DNA from: an uncultured Altererythrobacter sp.
GTDB taxonomy: Bacteria > Pseudomonadota > Alphaproteobacteria > Sphingomonadales > Sphingomonadaceae
Length of the DNA: 11,701 nt
Reading direction: 5' to 3'
NCBI GenBank assembly: GCA_946886175.1
Contig: CAMPIA010000024.1
Span: 1 to 11,701 of the forward strand
Below the pieces are notes generated by a model, which saw nothing but the letters and a program-made list of their open reading frames with translations, had not been told where the DNA came from and did no database searches. The translations under genes were made by a program, and so were the position numbers. Below, one piece after another: positions 8,501 through 11,701 of this stretch (position 1 is the first letter of the stretch; each line of letters starts with the position of its first letter).

Positions 8501-8755
8501 TTCCCTCTCAACGGAGACGATCCGCAGAATGCCGACGCCTTCCCGTTCGAAGAGTATCCGGAAGTGCTCTACCACGACATCCGGGTGGCCTGGCAGGTAG
8601 GCGGCGTGGACGGTGATCGGCCGTTCGAATTCTACGCCGGCATCGACAACGTGCTCGACAAGAAGCCGCCGTTCGGCCTCGGTGGTCTGGGGACCAGCGC
8701 GATCTACGACGTGTGGGGCCGTCGCTACTACGCCGGTTTCCGCGCGAACTTCTAA
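5507..8755 (+). CDS. TonB-dependent outer-membrane receptor, full length
   Basis: The product has 1082 residues. A signal peptide runs to about A32 (AAFASPAFA|Q), then an acidic linker, a TonB-box-like TIVVTGSRI at ~62-70, and a plug domain (~75-185) with LRGLGAQRTLVLVNGRRH and IVTGGNSAVYGSDAIAGVVN. A large 22-strand-type barrel follows, including GGNAALTEETSDSLTLGVVF, IDNVLDKKPP and the terminal strand GRRYYAGFRANF ending in Phe. No N-terminal STN signalling domain is present, so FecA-type control is unlikely. Eight cysteines form four close pairs (308/320, 549/580, 763/779, 861/872), suggesting loop disulfides. The ligand is unknown. ATG 5507 is chosen over GTG 5465 because it has a GGGGGA ribosome site and a clean signal peptide. 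Codon use is less extreme at third positions than in the neighbouring enzyme genes, consistent with high expression. A terminator and an oxygenase gene follow, as after the first receptor. Confidence 0.97.
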   Translation: MKYSQTANKRRLRAGAGIAALTLAAFASPAFAQDTDVAEPGAQTPADPSEDAPAVQGPTAPTIVVTGSRIRRPELEATTPITTFSGEQVYDQAGHNLGEALNELPALRSTYAQSNPGSGIGVAGLNLLDLRGLGAQRTLVLVNGRRHVPSDLQVTASAVDINTIPTDLVERVDIVTGGNSAVYGSDAIAGVVNFILKDDFEGVTVRGGAGMPRYGAGANYFLSGVAGMNFADGRGNIAVSGEYTRQNRLYASDVPWRRQRDGFVTVDFDPAGGSDGIPDTAFARDLRNSSISYTGIVPFIQNTGNPACGGENLLGDPFNCDFVFTPGGELVPVSFAARTGTSAFSGYIGGNSVTGQEHGLVSVFPSNERYVANLLAHYEFSEAAEFFVEAKYSRARTTGSNSGPAFDQGQGVTFLDPRSQFRLDNPFLNQSAQETIAAQLLASGNNNGLINVFGPLTAGDRADIAAGTYRFAMAKNFLDLGIRDEDALRQTYRVVAGFRGAISDNWSYEISGNYGRTEEEIDILGNVNVQRLMLALDAGVNPATGATECRSQFDPSAAFASPDVPASAGSANLAADIAACVPYNPFGYSPAGNAAARQYITSDAGNEGYLEQVDVTAFVSGDTSGFFELPGGPIGVAVGAEYRREDAFFEADDEINQGLTFLNALATFDPDPFEVKEAFGELNVPILADRPFFEELTLSGAARVSDYKGATGTVWAYNVGGRYSPVQDITFRANYGRAIRAPNYRETADPLSQNFAPGFDDPCGSTNIGNGSANREANCQADLGANLNDPAYQQIANSSYSLEILSGGNAALTEETSDSLTLGVVFQPRWVPGLAITADYYDITVDSVVASPSAQAIVNSCYDLPSLDNQFCALFERFQGPGRGPNSEAPGEILVQSLEQTPLNFAKRQRRGIDFDVSYRTELAEKTFLNTRLFYTHVLKTSNFQDPTNPDFEDRILSEMGDPVDEFVFDLDLTFDELTIGYGAHYIGPMLTASYETFFPLNGDDPQNADAFPFEEYPEVLYHDIRVAWQVGGVDGDRPFEFYAGIDNVLDKKPPFGLGGLGTSAIYDVWGRRYYAGFRANF

Positions 8756-8780
8756 AAGTCTCGCTTATGCGATAATTCGG

Positions 8781-8814
8781 AGGGGCGAAGGGCAACCTTC
8801 GCCCCTCTCTTTTT
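8781..8814 (+). terminator. Intrinsic terminator after the second TonB-dependent receptor
   Basis: A perfect 11-bp stem (8781-8791 with 8796-8806; AGGGGCGAAGG/CCTTCGCCCCT) closes a GCAA tetraloop and is followed by CTCTTTTT, ending at 8814. It lies 25 bases after the receptor stop. The next reading frame begins at its T-run, leaving essentially no room for a separate promoter. Confidence 0.93.
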
Positions 8815-8827
8815 GAGTTCAATCCAC

Positions 8828-9811
8828 GTGGCAACCGATATTGTTCAGTTGGCAAACGCGAAGGCGAGCGAAGGCAAGGCGGCGGATGCGGCCGCCTTGC
8901 TCGAGCAGGCCGGCGCGGCAGGTAACCTGGATGCTTCCGCGGAGCTGGGCCTCTGGCTGTTGCGCGGCGATCTGATCCCCCGCGATGTGCCGCGAGCCCG
9001 GATGTTTCTCGGCCAGGCTGCGGAGGGCGGGAATGAAGAGGCGATATTGCTCGAGATTGCCCTGTCCGCGAACGGCAGCGGCGGAGCGACGGATTGGGGC
9101 GCCGCTCTTCATCTGCTGAAGAGGAATGCTCCACACTACGACTATCTCGGACGCGAGCTGGCACTGATCGAACGTCTCGATCTGGATAGCAATGGCCACC
9201 CACAGCAACCGATCGCCGGCACTGTGATCGATAAGCGCGTGCGGATGATCCGCTATCCCGCATTTCTTTCATCTGCCGAATGCCAGCATCTCGCCAACAT
9301 ATCGGTCAGGTCTCTGCGGCCATCGACCGTTTTCGATCCCGCCACCGGTCGACAAATCGCCAACCCGATCAGGTCCTCGGAAGGAACCGTAATCGGACCG
9401 GCGCAAGAAGATCTGATCGTGCAGGCGATCTGTCGCCGTATCGCGAAAGCGACCGAAACCGATTTTGCGCAAGGAGAGCCCATCTCGATCCTGCGCTACG
9501 GCCCGGGGCAAGAATACAGGCCGCACTTCGACGCAATTCCGTCAGCCGGCAACAATCGCATCAAGACCGTGCTCATGTATCTCAACGACAGCTATAGCGG
9601 CGGCGAAACCGATTTTCCGGAACTGGGCGTCGTGGTCCAGCCGAAGGCGGGTGACGCGCTCGTATTCGACGGGCTGGAGGAGGACGGGTCGACCCTCATA
9701 CTTTCGCGTCACGCGGGTCTGCCGATTTTGAGCGGCCAGAAATGGGTGGCGACACGGTGGATACGAGAGCGTCGCTACGATCCTTGGGCTGCGGGATCCC
9801 ACGAACAATAG
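8828..9811 (+). CDS. Prolyl 4-hydroxylase-like 2OG-Fe(II) oxygenase with Sel1-like repeats
   Basis: The product has 327 residues from GTG 8828 (332 from TTG 8813). Residues ~1-105 hold Sel1/TPR-like helical repeats (ASAELGLWLLRGDLIPRDVP, then ARMFLGQAAEGGNEEAIL). The catalytic domain (~120-318) is of the P4H alpha-subunit type: ISILRYGPGQEYRPHFDAI with iron ligands H233 and D235, VLMYLNDSYSGGETDFP, PKAGDALVF, then the distal H295 and, ten residues on, K305 (SGQKW) for 2-oxoglutarate. All key residues are present, so it should be active; hydroxylation of prolyl residues is the family's usual reaction, but the substrate here is unknown. There is no signal peptide. The start is uncertain: TTG 8813 lies inside the terminator T-run, and GTG 8828 has only a weak GAG at 8815-8817. 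It follows the TBDR and precedes the Asp/Asn hydroxylase gene. Confidence 0.9.
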   Translation: MATDIVQLANAKASEGKAADAAALLEQAGAAGNLDASAELGLWLLRGDLIPRDVPRARMFLGQAAEGGNEEAILLEIALSANGSGGATDWGAALHLLKRNAPHYDYLGRELALIERLDLDSNGHPQQPIAGTVIDKRVRMIRYPAFLSSAECQHLANISVRSLRPSTVFDPATGRQIANPIRSSEGTVIGPAQEDLIVQAICRRIAKATETDFAQGEPISILRYGPGQEYRPHFDAIPSAGNNRIKTVLMYLNDSYSGGETDFPELGVVVQPKAGDALVFDGLEEDGSTLILSRHAGLPILSGQKWVATRWIRERRYDPWAAGSHEQ

Positions 9812-9867
9812 GGGTGGTGACGCGGCGCAAGCCCGCCGTCGGCATTCCGGCGCGCAATCCATGGTGC

Positions 9868-9894
9868 GGGGGAACGTCGGACCCGGCTTCCCCC
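9868..9894 (+). other. Possible hairpin between the two hydroxylase genes
   Basis: GGGGGAA (9868-9874) and TTCCCCC (9888-9894) form a 7-bp stem with a 13-base loop, 29 bases before GTG 9924. No T-run follows, so it is not a terminator. If translation begins at ATG 9861 this would simply be coding sequence. Confidence 0.25.
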
Positions 9895-9923
9895 TCGAGG
9901 AGCCGCCTGATAACAGCGCTTGC

Positions 9924-11078
9924 GTGAGCAGCATCGATCCCCGCGAAGCCCAGGCCGATCGTGCCGCCGCCGCGCGCGACTTCGTGGCGGCGGAGCGGTT
10001 GCTCGCGGGTCTGGTGAGCGATGCGCCCGAACGCGGCGATGCCTGGTTCAAGCTGGCCTCGATCCGCCGCGCTCTGGGCGACGTGCCGGGCGCGCTCGAG
10101 GCCGTGTCGGGCGCGCTGCGGCTCGATCCGCTGGCGTTCCTGCCGCTGCTGATGAAGGCGACCCTGCTCGAGCAGTCGGGCGAGCGCGACGCGGCCGGCG
10201 AACTCTATGGCGCGGTCCTGTTTCACGCTCCGCCGGGCGACCGCCTGCCGCCCGCGGTGCGCGAGCAGCTCGCCCGCGCGCGCAAGCTCCACGACGCCTA
10301 CATCGCCCGGCGCGAAGCGGTTTACGACCAGGCCGCCGGCGCGGCGCTCGATCGCGCCGATCCGGCCGAGCGCAAGCGGATCGAGCGCTTTCAGGCGAAC
10401 GCCTTGCGCAAGACCCGGGCCTGGCATCAGGAGCCCACCCATTTCCATTTCCCCGGGCTTGCCGAGCACGAGTTCTTCGCGCGCGAAACCTTCCCCTTTC
10501 TCGCCGGGCTCGAGGCCGCCGCGGGCGATATCCGCGCCGAATTCGAGGCGCTGATCGCGTCGGAAAAGGGCGAGCTCGTGCCCTACGTCCAGGATAGCGA
10601 CGAGGTGCCGGGCCAGATGGCGGCGCTGAGCAGTTCGCGGGACTGGACCGCGGTCCACCTGATCGCATACGGCGAGCGGATCGAGACCAACGCGCGCCAT
10701 TGCCCGCGCACGCTCGCGCTGTTCGACCGCATCGGCCAGCCCCAGATCGCGGGCCGATCGCCCAACCTCATGTTCTCGCTGCTTGCGCCGCGAACCCGGA
10801 TACCGCCGCACCACGGGGTGTCGAACGCGCGGCTGGTGCTGCATCTGCCGCTGATCGTGCCGCCGCACTGCGGATTTCGGGTGGGCGGCGAAACGCGCGA
10901 GTGGGTTCCGGGCGAGGCCTTCGTGTTCGACGACACGATCGAACACGAGGCTTGGAACGACAGCGATCAGCTGCGCGTGGTGCTGATCGGCGATCTGTGG
11001 CGGCCCGAGCTCACGCCGGTCGAACGCGAAGCGGTGGCGGCGATCGTCGCCGCCAGCGCCGCCCCCACCGCTCTATAG
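9924..11078 (+). CDS. TPR protein with aspartyl/asparaginyl beta-hydroxylase domain (AspH-like)
   Basis: The product has 384 residues from GTG 9924. Residues ~1-120 are TPR helices (DAWFKLASIRRALGDVPGAL, then EAVSGALRLDP). After a charged helical linker, residues ~220-370 match the AspH family (PF05118): PHHGVSNARLVLHLPLIVP, CGFRVGGETREWVPGEAFVF, DDTIEHEAWN and DLWRPELTP, very close to the human AspH core as I recall it. Iron ligands would be H296 and H341, and 2-oxoglutarate would bind R351, ten residues later. The usual carboxylate ligand is replaced by G298 (H-x-G), the normal two-histidine state of this family, so this is not a defect. There is no signal peptide or membrane anchor, unlike the ER-bound animal enzyme. 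ATG 9861 (405 residues) is an alternative start; neither has a good ribosome site, and GTG 9924 leads straight into the repeats. It is probably co-transcribed with the P4H-like gene 112 bases upstream. Confidence 0.9.
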   Translation: MSSIDPREAQADRAAAARDFVAAERLLAGLVSDAPERGDAWFKLASIRRALGDVPGALEAVSGALRLDPLAFLPLLMKATLLEQSGERDAAGELYGAVLFHAPPGDRLPPAVREQLARARKLHDAYIARREAVYDQAAGAALDRADPAERKRIERFQANALRKTRAWHQEPTHFHFPGLAEHEFFARETFPFLAGLEAAAGDIRAEFEALIASEKGELVPYVQDSDEVPGQMAALSSSRDWTAVHLIAYGERIETNARHCPRTLALFDRIGQPQIAGRSPNLMFSLLAPRTRIPPHHGVSNARLVLHLPLIVPPHCGFRVGGETREWVPGEAFVFDDTIEHEAWNDSDQLRVVLIGDLWRPELTPVEREAVAAIVAASAAPTAL

Positions 11079-11080
11079 CT

Positions 11081-11098
11081 ATCGCCAGCTCAGGCGAT
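11081..11098. terminator. Possible weak bidirectional hairpin between convergent genes
   Basis: ATCGCC (11081-11086) and GGCGAT (11093-11098) form a 6-bp stem with a 6-base loop, covering the 11-base gap between stops and the end of clpB. No T-run is present on either strand, so termination is only a possibility. Confidence 0.25.
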
Positions 11099-11701
11099 CG
11101 CGAACTTCAACTCGCCGTCGCCCTCGTCGACCTTGACCGTGCTGCCGTCGGGCACTTCGCCTGCAAGCAACTTGTCCGCCAGCGGATCCTGCACATAGCG
11201 CTGGACCGCGCGCTTGAGCGGCCGTGCGCCATACACCGGGTCGTAGCCCACCCGGCCGAGCCAGCGGCGAGCGGCGTCGGTCAGGTCGAGTTCGATCTTG
11301 CGGTCCTTGAGCAGCTGCTGCACCCGCGCGACCTGGATATCGACGATCGGCGCCATGTGCTCCTGCGCCAGCCGGTGGAAGAGGATGATCTCGTCGAGCC
11401 GGTTGAGGAACTCGGGGCGGAAGTGCCCGCGCACCACGTCCATCACCTGCGGCTCGACGCTCTCGACGCCCTGCCCATCCTCGATCTGGGTGAGGAACTG
11501 GCTGCCGAGATTGCTGGTGAGGATGATCAGCGTGTTCGAGAAATCGACCACGCGCCCCTGTCCATCCGTAAGCCTGCCATCGTCGAGCACTTGCAACAGC
11601 ACGTTGAACACGTCGGAGTGCGCCTTCTCGACCTCGTCGAACAGCACGACCTGGTAGGGCCGCCGCCGCACCGCCTCGGTCAGCACGCCGCCTTCCTCGT
11701 A
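11090..11701 (-). CDS. clpB: ClpB chaperone (Hsp100 disaggregase), C-terminal part
   Basis: The minus-strand frame is open from the window edge to TGA at 11092-11090, giving the last 203 residues. ClpB is the AAA+ disaggregase that works with DnaK to rescue aggregated proteins in the cytoplasm. The visible part is the second nucleotide-binding domain from its Walker B onward: [38 protein letters not shown] (Walker B LFDE), the sensor-1 region IILTSNLGS, the arginine-finger segment [15 protein letters not shown], and the sensor-2 motif [20 protein letters not shown]. The C-terminus is of normal length. The absence of an IGF loop near LNRLDE-type sequence and the [14 protein letters not shown] segment favour ClpB over ClpA. 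The Walker A and N-terminal domains lie beyond the window. It converges on the hydroxylase gene and is a housekeeping neighbour, not part of the cluster. Confidence 0.96.
   Translation of the reverse strand, partial: YEEGGVLTEAVRRRPYQVVLFDEVEKAHSDVFNVLLQVLDDGRLTDGQGRVVDFSNTLIILTSNLGSQFLTQIEDGQGVESVEPQVMDVVRGHFRPEFLNRLDEIILFHRLAQEHMAPIVDIQVARVQQLLKDRKIELDLTDAARRWLGRVGYDPVYGARPLKRAVQRYVQDPLADKLLAGEVPDGSTVKVDEGDGELKFAIA

Noticed and set aside
5423..8575. A 1050-codon open frame antisense to the second receptor.
   Set aside because: It mirrors the codon bias of a long GC-rich gene, has no recognisable domain, and the sense strand encodes an unmistakable TBDR.
9696..10946. Long antisense open frame over the hydroxylase genes (also 2182-3837 and 1412-2299 elsewhere).
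   Set aside because: These are shadows of well-supported genes on the plus strand, with low-complexity Arg/Gly-rich translations.
1..11701. Mobile elements, CRISPR arrays, tRNA or rRNA genes.
   Set aside because: No transposase or integrase, no regular direct repeats, and no RNA-gene signatures were seen on either strand.

Overview
The window looks like the chromosome of an alphaproteobacterium, most probably a sphingomonad (Sphingomonadales, perhaps Erythrobacteraceae). This rests on the high GC content, the style of the two TonB-dependent receptors (TBDRs), the small secreted proteins, and the TPR-fused oxygenase and sulfotransferase genes that are common in that order. No species can be named from the sequence alone.

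Layout, left to right. (1) 1-735: C-terminal part of a TBDR, cut by the window edge and followed by a strong intrinsic terminator. (2) 833-4260: a two-gene unit with overlapping stop and start (TAATG), made of a TPR protein with a C-terminal 2-oxoglutarate/Fe(II) oxygenase-like domain and a TPR protein with a C-terminal sulfotransferase domain that keeps tyrosylprotein-sulfotransferase-like motifs. (3) 4274-5288: two divergent genes for small exported proteins of unknown function. (4) 5507-8755: a complete TBDR of 1082 residues, again followed by a strong terminator. (5) 8828-11078: a prolyl-4-hydroxylase-like oxygenase with Sel1-like repeats, then a TPR protein with an aspartyl/asparaginyl beta-hydroxylase-like domain. 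(6) 11090-11701, minus strand: the C-terminal end of the chaperone ClpB, a housekeeping gene convergent with the cluster.

The main theme is that the same arrangement occurs twice: TBDR, intrinsic terminator, repeat-domain 2OG-oxygenase, second repeat-domain modifying enzyme. Together the four enzymes represent three 2OG-oxygenase families plus a sulfotransferase. All four carry TPR or Sel1 protein-binding repeats and none shows a signal peptide, so they probably act in the cytoplasm on proteins or peptides. No substrate can be read from the sequence. Possible roles are modifying the cognate receptor before export, modifying another protein or peptide, or processing an imported ligand. The position of each terminator suggests that enzyme expression is a read-through fraction of abundant receptor transcription.
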